Below are positions 45,582 through 53,749 of a stretch of DNA of 61,988 nt, piece after piece. Each line of letters starts with the position of its first letter. The first letter of the stretch is position 1. A program made the translations under genes and the position numbers. A model generated the notes under the pieces. The model saw nothing but the letters and a program-made list of their open reading frames with translations. It searched no databases and was not told where the DNA came from. The stretch is from Flavobacteriaceae bacterium. Lineage in GTDB: Bacteria; Bacteroidota; Bacteroidia; Flavobacteriales; Weeksellaceae. The stretch is taken from the NCBI GenBank assembly GCA_012522185.1, contig JAAYKY010000004.1, positions 1 to 61,988 of the forward strand. The letters run 5' to 3'.

Positions 45582-46349
45582 TTGTCTGATTTAATTTCCA
45601 TAATTACGCCTTGTTATAATTCTGAAAGTTACATTTCAGATACCATTCAATCAGTTTTAAACCAGACTTACTCTAATTGGGAATGGTGGATTGTGGATGA
45701 TTGTTCTTCTGATAATTCGGTTGAAATCATTCGACAGTACAAAGATCCACGAATTCATTTAATTGTTCTGGATCAAAATCTGGGAGCTGCCGAAGCTCGG
45801 AATGTTGGATTGCGAAAAGCGAAGGGTCGATACATTACTTTCATTGATAGTGATGATGTTTGGCTGGTTCATTTTTTGGAAAAAGCCCAAGGTTTTTTAT
45901 CGGGATTTAATGAGGAATTGGTTTATGCAAGTTATAAAAGACACGATGAAAATCTGGAGCCTTATCTGGATGATTTCGTAGCGGAGGATAACATTGATTA
46001 CAAACGAATTTTATACAATTGTCCTATTCCTATGCTTACCGCGATGTACGATACATCACGCATTGGGAAAGTCCCAATTCCACATGTAGATATGCGCGAG
46101 GATTATGCGATGTGGATTGATGTTTTAAAAAAGATTCCGAAAGCAAGAGCTATTCAAGAGCCTTTGGCAATATATAGAATTCGAAAATCTTCTTATTCCA
46201 GAAATAAATTCAAGATAATGAAAAAGCAATTTGCTGTTTATTATGAATTTTTAAGGTTATCTTTGCCTCAATCAACTTACTATACGCTCTGCTGGGCGTG
46301 GAATGGCATGAAAAAGTATGAAAAATTTAAGCTTAGAGGCAGTCGCTAA
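45582..46349 (+). CDS. Glycosyltransferase family 2
   Basis: A 256-residue GT-A enzyme beginning (after TTG) SDLISIITPCYNSESYI, then NQTYSNWEWWIVDDCSSD, NLGAAEARNVGLR and metal motif FIDSDDVW near residue 90. No ATG is available; the TTG at 45582 gives a family-like start, whereas the TTG at 45537 adds residues overlapping the polymerase gene. Its end overlaps the next gene by 32 bases. Confidence 0.9.
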   Translation: MSDLISIITPCYNSESYISDTIQSVLNQTYSNWEWWIVDDCSSDNSVEIIRQYKDPRIHLIVLDQNLGAAEARNVGLRKAKGRYITFIDSDDVWLVHFLEKAQGFLSGFNEELVYASYKRHDENLEPYLDDFVAEDNIDYKRILYNCPIPMLTAMYDTSRIGKVPIPHVDMREDYAMWIDVLKKIPKARAIQEPLAIYRIRKSSYSRNKFKIMKKQFAVYYEFLRLSLPQSTYYTLCWAWNGMKKYEKFKLRGSR

Positions 46350-47436
46350 TATTTTGGGATATTCCTCCCTTTATCTGAAAGTAATTCTCTCCTTTTCCCT
46401 TTCTTTTTTACTTACTTTTATTGCAATTCCTAAAATCATAAGGGTTTCCTATCGCAAACAACTCATGGATATACCGGGTGTGAGAAGTTCTCATGTAAAA
46501 AAGGTTCCGCGTTTGGGTGGAGTTGCGATTTATTTTGCCATAACTGTGGTATCATCGATTTTTGCGCATGAAATGCTTTATCAGATTGTTTTCTTTTCGG
46601 CAGCTTTGGTCTTGCTGTTTTTCATCGGTTTGATGGATGATTTGCTTGTGGTTGCCCCTCGTAAGAAACTGATAGCTCAGTTGATTAGCGCAGTAATGAT
46701 TGTGGTGGGATCCGATGTGCGAATTCATAGTTTTTTCGGACTCTTTGGAATTTATGAATTGCCCTATTTACTGAGTGTTTTGTTTACCATTTTTATCATT
46801 GTTCTGATTATAAACTCCTATAATTTAATCGATGGGATAGATGGATTGGCAAGCGGCGTTGGGGTTTTGATTTCATTATGTTTTGTATTTATTTTCTTTC
46901 GTCTTTATGATTACTCAATGGGCTTTTTGGCGATAGCGATTTTGGGTGCTCTACTTGCCTTTTTGTATTTCAATATGTCGAGTCATTATAAAATTTTTAT
47001 GGGTGATACTGGCTCGATGGTGGTTGGTTACCTCATAGCATTTATGGCGATAAAATTCATAGATTTAGCTTCTATGCCCTATGTTATGATTGATAGTGCC
47101 CCTGTTATAGCTATTGCTATTTTAATTGTTCCATTGATCGATACACTGAGTGTAATAATTATACGTCTATGGAAAGGTAAATCCCCATTTGCTGCAGATC
47201 AAAATCATATTCATCACCGAGTTCTGAGATTGGGGTTTTCACATGTCCAAACGGCCGTTATTATTTGCGTATCAAATGCTTTGATAATCGGGTTTGCTTA
47301 TACCATTCGCCAACTCAACATAAGCCTAATGCTCGGATTGATAACTTTTGCTGCTCTTGTATTGTCTTATTTGCCCTTGGTATTAGGTGAGTTTTTAATC
47401 GATCAAAAAATCAAGAAAAGAGAAGAAGCCGGATAA
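46318..47436 (+). CDS. WecA/TagO-type polyprenyl-phosphate GlcNAc-1-P transferase
   Basis: A 372-residue polytopic enzyme (about ten helices) that starts lipid-linked glycans by moving a sugar-1-phosphate, usually GlcNAc or its relatives, from UDP to undecaprenyl phosphate. Motifs: DIPGVRSSHVKKVPRLGGV near residue 40, FIGLMDDLL (Asp pair), NLIDGIDGLASG, KIFMGDTGSMVVG and ADQNHIHHRVL. It overlaps the GT2 gene by 32 bases, a long coupling. A second, unrelated initiating enzyme is at 50767. Confidence 0.92.
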   Translation: MKNLSLEAVANILGYSSLYLKVILSFSLSFLLTFIAIPKIIRVSYRKQLMDIPGVRSSHVKKVPRLGGVAIYFAITVVSSIFAHEMLYQIVFFSAALVLLFFIGLMDDLLVVAPRKKLIAQLISAVMIVVGSDVRIHSFFGLFGIYELPYLLSVLFTIFIIVLIINSYNLIDGIDGLASGVGVLISLCFVFIFFRLYDYSMGFLAIAILGALLAFLYFNMSSHYKIFMGDTGSMVVGYLIAFMAIKFIDLASMPYVMIDSAPVIAIAILIVPLIDTLSVIIIRLWKGKSPFAADQNHIHHRVLRLGFSHVQTAVIICVSNALIIGFAYTIRQLNISLMLGLITFAALVLSYLPLVLGEFLIDQKIKKREEAG

Positions 47437-47474
47437 CATGAAAAACATTATATTTGCGAACTAAAATTAAAACC

Positions 47475-48257
47475 TTGAAACCTATTAAGACACCATTACT
47501 AGTTTTACTTCTTTTAGTTGTAACTTCGTGTATCCCACTGAAGGACATTAAATACGTTCAGCCTGACGAGAATTTGAAATTAAATGAATACGGTATGATT
47601 GAATACAATCGTCCGGTTTATCATTTACAAATTAGTGATATGCTGAACATTCGGGTGTCGGCAAGAGATGGTTTAAATCTCTCTGAATTAAGAGATTTCA
47701 CGACAACAACAGGAGGGGGCTCAAATACGGTTTCAGGGAAAGGAGTGCGGATTCAGGAGGATGGAAATATAGAATTGCCTAGAATAGGGAAAATTTATTT
47801 GCTTGGGTTGACGTTGGAGGAGGCTCGCGAAAAAATACAGACTGAATTTTATAAAATCTATCAAGAAGAGGCTGCTTATATAGAAATAACACTACCGGGA
47901 ATTAACTTTACGGTTGTAGGTGAAGCAGGTTCTGGAAATTATTTTGTGCCTCAATATGATTTTAATTTATTAGAGGCCTTTGCAATGGCAGGAGATTTGT
48001 CACCAGTAGCCGATAGAAATCGAATTCAAATTTTGAGAACCACTCCAGAAGGAACCCAAAGAGCCGAGGTGGACATCACCAAAGAATCAGTTATGAATTC
48101 AGAGTATTTCTGGCTTCAGCCCAATGACATAATTATTGTCAATCCTAGAAGACAAAAACAATGGGGAATCGGGCTTAATCCCATCCAAACTGTCACAACC
48201 ATATTTGGTGGTATCGCATCAATTATCGGTATTTACTTTTTCTTTAAAAACCTGTAA
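47475..48257 (+). CDS. Wza-like polysaccharide export lipoprotein
   Basis: A lipoprotein of about 260 residues with a lipobox TSCI (near residue 18). A polysaccharide-export (PES) domain follows (LQISDMLNIRVSARDG, GNIELPRIGKIYLLGLT), then an SLBB-like part (FTVVGEAGSGNYFVPQ, ALAGDLSPVADRN-type sequence) and a C-terminal hydrophobic helix (IFGGIASIIGIYFFF). It should form the outer-membrane exit pore. No ATG is available; I use the TTG at 47475 (or 47454). A TATATTTG box at 47449-47456 could be an internal promoter. The Wzc gene follows 14 bases later. Confidence 0.9.
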   Translation: MKPIKTPLLVLLLLVVTSCIPLKDIKYVQPDENLKLNEYGMIEYNRPVYHLQISDMLNIRVSARDGLNLSELRDFTTTTGGGSNTVSGKGVRIQEDGNIELPRIGKIYLLGLTLEEAREKIQTEFYKIYQEEAAYIEITLPGINFTVVGEAGSGNYFVPQYDFNLLEAFAMAGDLSPVADRNRIQILRTTPEGTQRAEVDITKESVMNSEYFWLQPNDIIIVNPRRQKQWGIGLNPIQTVTTIFGGIASIIGIYFFFKNL

Positions 48258-48271
48258 CCAAACACTTAGCC

Positions 48272-50767
48272 ATGCCAGAAAATAAAACTAGTTCTACAAA
48301 TCAATCTTCGAAAAAAAACACAGCATTTTTTTTCGAAATCGATCGATTTATTCCTCGTTTGTTGAGAAACTGGCCATTGTATGCATTGAGTTTGTTATTT
48401 GCAATTTTTATAGCGACTTATATCAATAATTGGCATTTAGATAGAATCTATGTGGCAGAATCTACATTTCATGTCTCCTCAAAATCAGCCGGTAATACTG
48501 ATTTTAGCTCTAATTCGATTAATTTCATTTGGGGTGGCTCAGGGGGGAAAATAGATATATTGACCAAAGTTCTCGAGTCGAGAACCCACTCGTATGAAGT
48601 AGCCAAAAAGATAGGAGCTTATATCGCTTACAAAGAAGAAGGGACTATAAAAAAGTCCAATTCCCATCGAGATCTTTCTCCTTTCGTGGTGGAAGTGGAT
48701 ACCTCTCATAATCAAGTGATAGGAGTAGAGCTTCTGATCGAACGAATTGATAATAATTCGTTTGGAATTAAACCGATTAGTCCCATTACGTCCAATCGTT
48801 TATATAATTATTCCACCGACGAAGAATTAGAAAGAAATGTAGAAGTTGTTTTCCCGGAAAAAGCCAACTTTGACCAATGGATATCAGGACCTAACTACCG
48901 TTTTAAAATCTCAAAAGGAAGCAGAGGCTTTAACCCCGATGATAAGTATTCCTTTTATTTGACAAATTTAGATGTAGCAACATCAAGAGTAAGAAACGGT
49001 ATAACGGTAGCACCCGTTTCAAAAGGAAGTTCTATCATACGAATTACAAAAACCGCTTATTCCCAACAAGAAGCGATTGATGTTGTAAATAATTCTTTGG
49101 AATTACTTCGCGACAATGAGTTGGCTGAGAAAAACTTGATTGCTGAGAAAACGCTGGATTATATCGGGAAACAAATTGGAATCGTAAAAGCCAAGGTAGA
49201 TAGTGCTTCTTTGGAATACCAAAACCTCCAGAAAAGAGAAAAAACTTATGATTTTGGAGGAGAAAAAGGAGAAATTCTATCCAGTATCCAATCATTGGAA
49301 AAACAAAAAATAGAACAACAAGAAAGAATAAATGCACTGAACTCTGTAAGCAATAATGTTTACCAAGCAGGATCTCAGGGAATGATCGACCTGCAAATTG
49401 TAGGTTTGAACGAAGGAAATTTCTCGGCTGAAGTAGCTAAATTAAGAACACTTGAAATTGAAAAAGAAAACCAACAATTACTGTATAAACCCGAATCCCG
49501 AGAAATACAGGAAATCGATAATCGTATAAAAGAGGCCAAAGCAAACATTCAACATTTTATTTCGACAAGTCGTAATAAAATAAATCAGGAACTCAACGTA
49601 ATCAATCAGAAATTAGCCGAATACGAAGGAAAGGCTTACAACCTCCCCGAGAAAGAAAAAGAATTTTTAGATGCAGCACGCGGTTATACAGTAAATGACG
49701 CTTTGTACAATCAACTTTTATCAAGATATAGTCAAGCAGAGCTTTCAATTGCATCCAATGTATCCGATGTTACAATCGTAGATTTTGCGAAATATTTAGG
49801 TCAAGGCCCGATCTCTCCCGATAGGCGTTCCAATCTCATGACAGCATTATTGATTGCCATTACATTTCCTACATTATTCTTATTAATTCGAGAAGTTCTC
49901 GATACCAAAGTGAAAGGAATTCCTGACATCGTAAAAGTAACAAATATTCCTTTTTTAGGTGTAATTGGAAATAATTCAGACGACACCCCATTAGTGGTGT
50001 TAAATCGCCCGAAATCAGGTATTTCTGAAGCTTTTCGTGCCATTCGAAGCAACTTACAGTTTTTATTTAAAAATAGTCAGAAAGACGGCAATCAAACTTT
50101 GCTAATTACCTCATCAATTGGTGGAGAAGGGAAAACCTTTGTTTCGATGAATATTTCGACTGCATTAGCTGTGAGTGGGAAAAAGACACTTCTAATCGGA
50201 ATGGATCTGAGAAAACCACGGATTTTTGATGAGTTCGGATTGACTAATAAAAAAGGATTGTCAAATTATCTTTCTGGAGACTCCAGCTTAGATGAAGTAA
50301 TTCAAAATACCAATGTAGAATACTTAGACATCATTACAGGAGGTCCCATACCACCCAATCCTTCCGAATTATTGTTATCTGATACAATCAACGAAATGAT
50401 GCGTGATTTGAAAGCAAAGTATGATTATATCATTCTCGATACACCGCCCGTTGTGTTGGTGGCAGATGCTTTTGATTTGATGAGATTTGCAGATGCAACA
50501 CTTTACGTAAGTCGCTTTAATTATACCTACAGAGGTTTATTGAATACAATTTCCGATAAATACGATGAAGGAGAAGTCTCCAATATCGGAATTGTACTGA
50601 ATGACTTCCAATTAAATGGAAGCTATGGATACGGTTATGGTTATGGATACGGCTACGGCTACGGTTATGGTTACGGTTATTTTGAAGAAGATACTAATTT
50701 TGATCCAAGCATCGTAGGAAGAATCAAACGTGTTTTAAATTTCAAAAAATATCTGAGAAAAAGATAA
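48272..50767 (+). CDS. Wzc-like tyrosine autokinase / polysaccharide co-polymerase
   Basis: An 831-residue protein. An N-terminal membrane helix (about residues 36-54), a Wzz periplasmic domain with coiled coil (about 270-470), and a second helix (about 525-545) precede a BY-kinase: Walker A in GGEGKTFVS (about 617), Walker A' GMDLRKPR (about 643), Walker B in YIILDTPPV (about 720). The tail (residues 785-803) alternates Tyr and Gly with ten Tyr, an extreme autophosphorylation cluster. It should control chain length and export with the Wza-like protein. The stop overlaps the next ATG by one base. Confidence 0.95.
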   Translation: MPENKTSSTNQSSKKNTAFFFEIDRFIPRLLRNWPLYALSLLFAIFIATYINNWHLDRIYVAESTFHVSSKSAGNTDFSSNSINFIWGGSGGKIDILTKVLESRTHSYEVAKKIGAYIAYKEEGTIKKSNSHRDLSPFVVEVDTSHNQVIGVELLIERIDNNSFGIKPISPITSNRLYNYSTDEELERNVEVVFPEKANFDQWISGPNYRFKISKGSRGFNPDDKYSFYLTNLDVATSRVRNGITVAPVSKGSSIIRITKTAYSQQEAIDVVNNSLELLRDNELAEKNLIAEKTLDYIGKQIGIVKAKVDSASLEYQNLQKREKTYDFGGEKGEILSSIQSLEKQKIEQQERINALNSVSNNVYQAGSQGMIDLQIVGLNEGNFSAEVAKLRTLEIEKENQQLLYKPESREIQEIDNRIKEAKANIQHFISTSRNKINQELNVINQKLAEYEGKAYNLPEKEKEFLDAARGYTVNDALYNQLLSRYSQAELSIASNVSDVTIVDFAKYLGQGPISPDRRSNLMTALLIAITFPTLFLLIREVLDTKVKGIPDIVKVTNIPFLGVIGNNSDDTPLVVLNRPKSGISEAFRAIRSNLQFLFKNSQKDGNQTLLITSSIGGEGKTFVSMNISTALAVSGKKTLLIGMDLRKPRIFDEFGLTNKKGLSNYLSGDSSLDEVIQNTNVEYLDIITGGPIPPNPSELLLSDTINEMMRDLKAKYDYIILDTPPVVLVADAFDLMRFADATLYVSRFNYTYRGLLNTISDKYDEGEVSNIGIVLNDFQLNGSYGYGYGYGYGYGYGYGYGYFEEDTNFDPSIVGRIKRVLNFKKYLRKR
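50624..50680 (+). repeat. Tandem Gly-Tyr codon tract in the autokinase gene
   Basis: Nineteen codons alternate TAT/TAC with GGA/GGT/GGC. Codon choice varies, so it is not a simple nucleotide microsatellite; slippage is possible in 6-base units without loss of frame. Confidence 0.9.
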
Positions 50768-51339
50768 TGATTGTCAAAACCTTATTTGATTACCTTTTGG
50801 CATTGATTTTACTCCCTATTCTCTTGCCGGTAATTCTGATTTTGGTTTTAATTTCTACACTGGATACAGGAAGCTTCGGACTTTTCTCGCAAACCAGAGT
50901 AGGAAAAAACGGCCAATTCTTTCAAATCTATAAAATCCGAACGATGAAAGGGGCTTATGATGTGGCGGTCACAACCGAAAAAACGCACAAAGTCACTTTG
51001 ATTGGTAAGTTTTTTAGGAATTCAAAATTGGACGAACTCCCTCAGATTTTCAACATCCTGCTCGGACAAATGAGTTTCGTAGGACCACGTCCCGATGTAC
51101 CCGGATATGCCGATCAACTTCAAGGCGAAGACAGAATTATACTAAAAGTTAAACCCGGAATTACCGGCCCGGCCCAAATTGCCTTCAAAAACGAAGAAGA
51201 AATTCTGGTTCTTCAGGAAAATCCCTTAAAATACAATGATGAAGTCCTTTGGCCAGAAAAAGTCAAAATCAATAAAAAATATGTTCAGAACCAAAGCTTT
51301 TGGTCCGATCTAAACTATATTTTCAAAACCATTTTTTGA
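50767..51339 (+). CDS. Bacterial sugar transferase (PglC/WcaJ catalytic domain)
   Basis: A 190-residue monotopic phosphoglycosyl transferase. An N-terminal re-entrant hydrophobic helix (about residues 8-30) is followed by TRVGKNGQFFQIYKIRTM, FFRNSKLDELPQIFNILLGQ (catalytic Asp-Glu pair in LDELPQ) and MSFVGPRPDVPGY. It loads the first sugar-phosphate on undecaprenyl phosphate. This small form resembles PglC. It closes the polysaccharide operon; its first base is the last base of the autokinase stop. Confidence 0.95.
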   Translation: MIVKTLFDYLLALILLPILLPVILILVLISTLDTGSFGLFSQTRVGKNGQFFQIYKIRTMKGAYDVAVTTEKTHKVTLIGKFFRNSKLDELPQIFNILLGQMSFVGPRPDVPGYADQLQGEDRIILKVKPGITGPAQIAFKNEEEILVLQENPLKYNDEVLWPEKVKINKKYVQNQSFWSDLNYIFKTIF

Positions 51340-51445
51340 ATTACTCAATTTAATCATTGATTTTGAGTTATATATATTTTGTGTTTTCTAATTCAGAACT
51401 CATGTAAATTCTTTATTCAAACTGCTGAATATCATATAGATTTAA

Positions 51446-51487
51446 TTTAAGATAAATTTGTCTTAAATAGAATTTAGGCTAACTTTG
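51446..51487 (+). promoter_or_regulatory. Rrf2-cassette promoter with overlapping palindrome operator
   Basis: TTTG at 51457-51460, a 19-nt spacer and TAACTTTG at 51480-51487 form a consensus promoter. A 22-bp palindrome (51446-51467, 10 of 11 pairs; arms TTTAAGATAAA and TTTGTCTTAAA) covers the -33 element, an ideal place for a repressor. The Rrf2 protein encoded 35 bases downstream is the natural candidate. Confidence 0.8.
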
Positions 51488-51501
51488 TATGCAAACCAAA
51501 G

Positions 51502-51939
51502 ATGATGTTTTCAAAATCCTGCGAATACGGTATCAAAGCGGTCATTTACATTACCACGCAATCCCTGGAAGGAAGAAGGATTAAAGTAGGGGAGATTGCC
51601 GAAAATTCCGATTTGCCGCTTGCTTTTACGGCCAAATTGCTTGGGATTTTGACCAAAGTAAATATAGTTCGTTCCCAAACCGGTCCCAACGGCGGATTTT
51701 ATATCGAGCCGGAAAGATTGAGAGAAATCAAACTCGAGGAAATCGTTGCGGCCATTGATGGAAATTCGGTTTATGAAGGTTGTGGACTTGGACTGAGTCA
51801 TTGTGATGCCCAAAATCCTTGTCCACTGCACAATGATTTCATCAAAATCCGAACGGAACTGAAAACGATGTTGAAAACAACAACAGTATTTGATTTGGCA
51901 ATGAAACTGAAATCGGGAGAATCGGTTTTGGTTCGATAA
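51502..51939 (+). CDS. Rrf2-family regulator with three cysteines (NsrR/IscR-like)
   Basis: A 145-residue winged-helix protein beginning FSKSCEYGIKAVIYI. The recognition helix region is LPLAFTAKLLGILTK, and the wing SQTGPNGGFYI. Cys94, Cys101 and Cys107 (CGLGLSHC, then NPCPLH) lie where NsrR and IscR hold an iron-sulphur cluster, so it probably senses NO, oxygen or cluster status. The palindrome across its own promoter implies self-repression. It leads an operon with a truncated haemoglobin and a hemerythrin-like protein, which argues for NO sensing. Confidence 0.92.
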   Translation: MMFSKSCEYGIKAVIYITTQSLEGRRIKVGEIAENSDLPLAFTAKLLGILTKVNIVRSQTGPNGGFYIEPERLREIKLEEIVAAIDGNSVYEGCGLGLSHCDAQNPCPLHNDFIKIRTELKTMLKTTTVFDLAMKLKSGESVLVR

Positions 51940-51951
51940 AATTTAAAGATT

Positions 51952-52350
51952 ATGGAAGTAAAAAGAGATATAGAAAATCTGGATGATGTAAAGAATTTGG
52001 TGGATACTTTTTATGGAAGAGTGCGACAAGATGAACTCATCGGATATATTTTTGACGATGTGATTCAGGATCGTTGGCCGGAGCATTTGGAAAAGATGTA
52101 CAGCTTTTGGCAAACGATTTTGCTGGGAGAACACACTTATTCCGGACGGCCTTTTGTTCCGCATATGAAATTGCCGGTGGAAAAAGAACATTTTGACCGC
52201 TGGCTCGAATTGTTTTTCGGCACGGTTGATGAGCTTTTTGATGGAAAAAAAGCGGAACTGGCCAAATGGCAAGGCAACCGTATGGCTGAAATGTTCCAAT
52301 TAAAAATTGATTATTTCAGAAAAAACAATCAGCAAACCCCTTTATTATGA
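51952..52350 (+). CDS. Group III truncated haemoglobin
   Basis: A 132-residue heme protein of the group III truncated type: LVDTFYGRVRQDELIGYIF at the front, MYSFWQTILLG in the middle, and the likely proximal His in FDRWLELFFG-context (EHFDRWLELF). Group III globins bind O2 and NO; roles in NO or peroxide handling are proposed. It sits 12 bases after the Rrf2 gene and its stop overlaps the next ATG, so it is part of the cassette. Confidence 0.9.
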   Translation: MEVKRDIENLDDVKNLVDTFYGRVRQDELIGYIFDDVIQDRWPEHLEKMYSFWQTILLGEHTYSGRPFVPHMKLPVEKEHFDRWLELFFGTVDELFDGKKAELAKWQGNRMAEMFQLKIDYFRKNNQQTPLL

Positions 52351-52814
52351 TAACATCTGTCAAAATTTCCATCGCACTGATTTTCATTTGGATAGGATTA
52401 ATTCTGGGCATTAGTTTTCTCGAAGCTTGGCTCAAATTTCAGGCACCGGGCGTGACCCTTCCCATTGGGCTGGGAATTGGTAAACTGGTTTTTGGAGCGC
52501 TTAATATTACCGAATGGATCCTGACCGGACTTATTCTAATTATTCTTGCCGCTGCACGCGAACTGAAGTTCTTTTCTTTTTACTTGACCGTCGCCATTCT
52601 TCTGGTTCAAACGATATTTCTACTACCGGAACTCAATTCCAGAGCGGATTTGATCATTCAAGGAAATGAATTGGCTGAGTCCTCGGTTCATTATTATTAC
52701 GTGGGACTCGAAGTTTTTAAAATTCTGGTCTTGTTTTATTTTGGAATGAAATTATTCGAAGTCATTCAAAAACATCAATACAGAAGGTTTAATGTTCAGA
52801 AGGATAATGGATGA
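52347..52814 (+). CDS. Four-helix membrane protein of unknown function
   Basis: A 155-residue protein with four hydrophobic helices (about 5-25, 40-68, 72-92, 118-138) and a basic tail. ISFLEAWLKFQAPGV after helix 1 and a helix 4 with YYYVGLEVFKILVLFY stand out. I cannot assign a family. It overlaps both neighbours by four bases (ATGA), so it is tightly built into the cassette and probably acts with the globin or hemerythrin protein, perhaps in electron supply or gas handling (inference). Confidence 0.75.
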   Translation: MITSVKISIALIFIWIGLILGISFLEAWLKFQAPGVTLPIGLGIGKLVFGALNITEWILTGLILIILAAARELKFFSFYLTVAILLVQTIFLLPELNSRADLIIQGNELAESSVHYYYVGLEVFKILVLFYFGMKLFEVIQKHQYRRFNVQKDNG

Positions 52815-53161
52815 GATCCGTTCAGATTAAAAGAATTTATGAAGAAGCTTCTCCGGAAGACGGTTTCAGAATGTTGGTGGATCGAATTTGGCCGCGAGGA
52901 ATTTCAAAAGAACGTGCAAAATTGGACGAATGGAACAAAGAAATTGCGCCATCAACCGAATTGAGAAAGTGGTTCGATCATAAAATGGAAAAATTTGAGG
53001 AATTTAAATTGCTGTATTCTAAAGAATTAGAAAGTAAAAAAGAAAATCTAAATCGCATGAAAGAAATTGCCCAAAAAGGAAATCTAACGCTTTTGTATGC
53101 AGCAAAAGACACCGAAATGAACCAGGCAGTTTTATTGAGAGATTTGATTTTAAATGAATGA
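52811..53161 (+). CDS. DUF488 family protein
   Basis: A 116-residue protein with the DUF488 hallmarks VDRIWPRGISKERAKLDEWN near residue 25, APSTELRKWFDH, and LLYAAKDTEMNQAVLLRDLI. Function is not proven; members recur beside stress and redox genes in many bacteria, as here. It overlaps the membrane-protein gene by four bases. Confidence 0.88.
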   Translation: MRSVQIKRIYEEASPEDGFRMLVDRIWPRGISKERAKLDEWNKEIAPSTELRKWFDHKMEKFEEFKLLYSKELESKKENLNRMKEIAQKGNLTLLYAAKDTEMNQAVLLRDLILNE

Positions 53162-53188
53162 ACAGATGAATTTAGAGTGATTGAATAA

Positions 53189-53683
53189 ATGAATGAGAGA
53201 ATAATAAAAGAAGAGAAAATGGAACAAAAACCGAAACCTATTAAAAGACATCCGGCGATTCAGCATTTCAGTCGTGATCATCATTTTGGCTTATTGCTTT
53301 GCTGGAAAATCAGAGAAGGATTCAGAAGAAATATCGAATTGGAACGTATGAAAAAATACACCGATTGGTTCTTCGAAGTTTATCAAAAACCCCATTTTGA
53401 AATGGAAGAAAAATACATGTTCCCGATTCTTCCCGATGATGACAAAATGAAAAAACGAGCCATTGCTGAACATCGTAAACTGGAACGTTTATTTAATGAT
53501 AATGAGGATGTGAATCGTGCTTTAAGCTTGATTGAAGAATTATTGGATCAGCACATTCGGTTTGAGGAAAGGATTTTATTCAACGAAATTCAAAAAATCG
53601 CCACCGAAGAAGAATTGAAGAAAATTGAAGAAATTCACGAAGATCCCGAGGATTTAACTTGGGAAGATGAATTTTGGAAATAA
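53189..53683 (+). CDS. Hemerythrin-like domain protein
   Basis: A 164-residue four-helix protein. Candidate di-iron ligands: FSRDHHFGL near residue 30, HFEMEEKYMFP near 70, EHRKLERLF near 95 and DQHIRFEERILF near 125, the pattern of hemerythrins related to the YtfE/RIC repair proteins. Such proteins bind O2 or NO or repair iron-sulphur clusters. The C-terminus is very acidic. The true start may be the ATG at 53219. It closes the Rrf2 cassette. Confidence 0.87.
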   Translation: MNERIIKEEKMEQKPKPIKRHPAIQHFSRDHHFGLLLCWKIREGFRRNIELERMKKYTDWFFEVYQKPHFEMEEKYMFPILPDDDKMKKRAIAEHRKLERLFNDNEDVNRALSLIEELLDQHIRFEERILFNEIQKIATEEELKKIEEIHEDPEDLTWEDEFWK

Positions 53684-53749
53684 TTGGAATTAAATCCTAT
53701 TGAAGATCCCTCAAATATTTCATTCATTCTTTTATTTATTCATCAATTC

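Noticed and set aside
47438-47464. Eight-codon ATG frame before the Wza-like gene
   Set aside because: Too short and without leader-peptide features or a following attenuator.
31122-51339. Insertion sequences or transposases within the polysaccharide locus
   Set aside because: No transposase-like gene and no terminal inverted repeats were seen despite signs of rearrangement.
51343-51368. Possible terminator after the polysaccharide operon
   Set aside because: Only a 6-bp AT-rich stem with a 14-base loop and an interrupted T-run; too weak to call.
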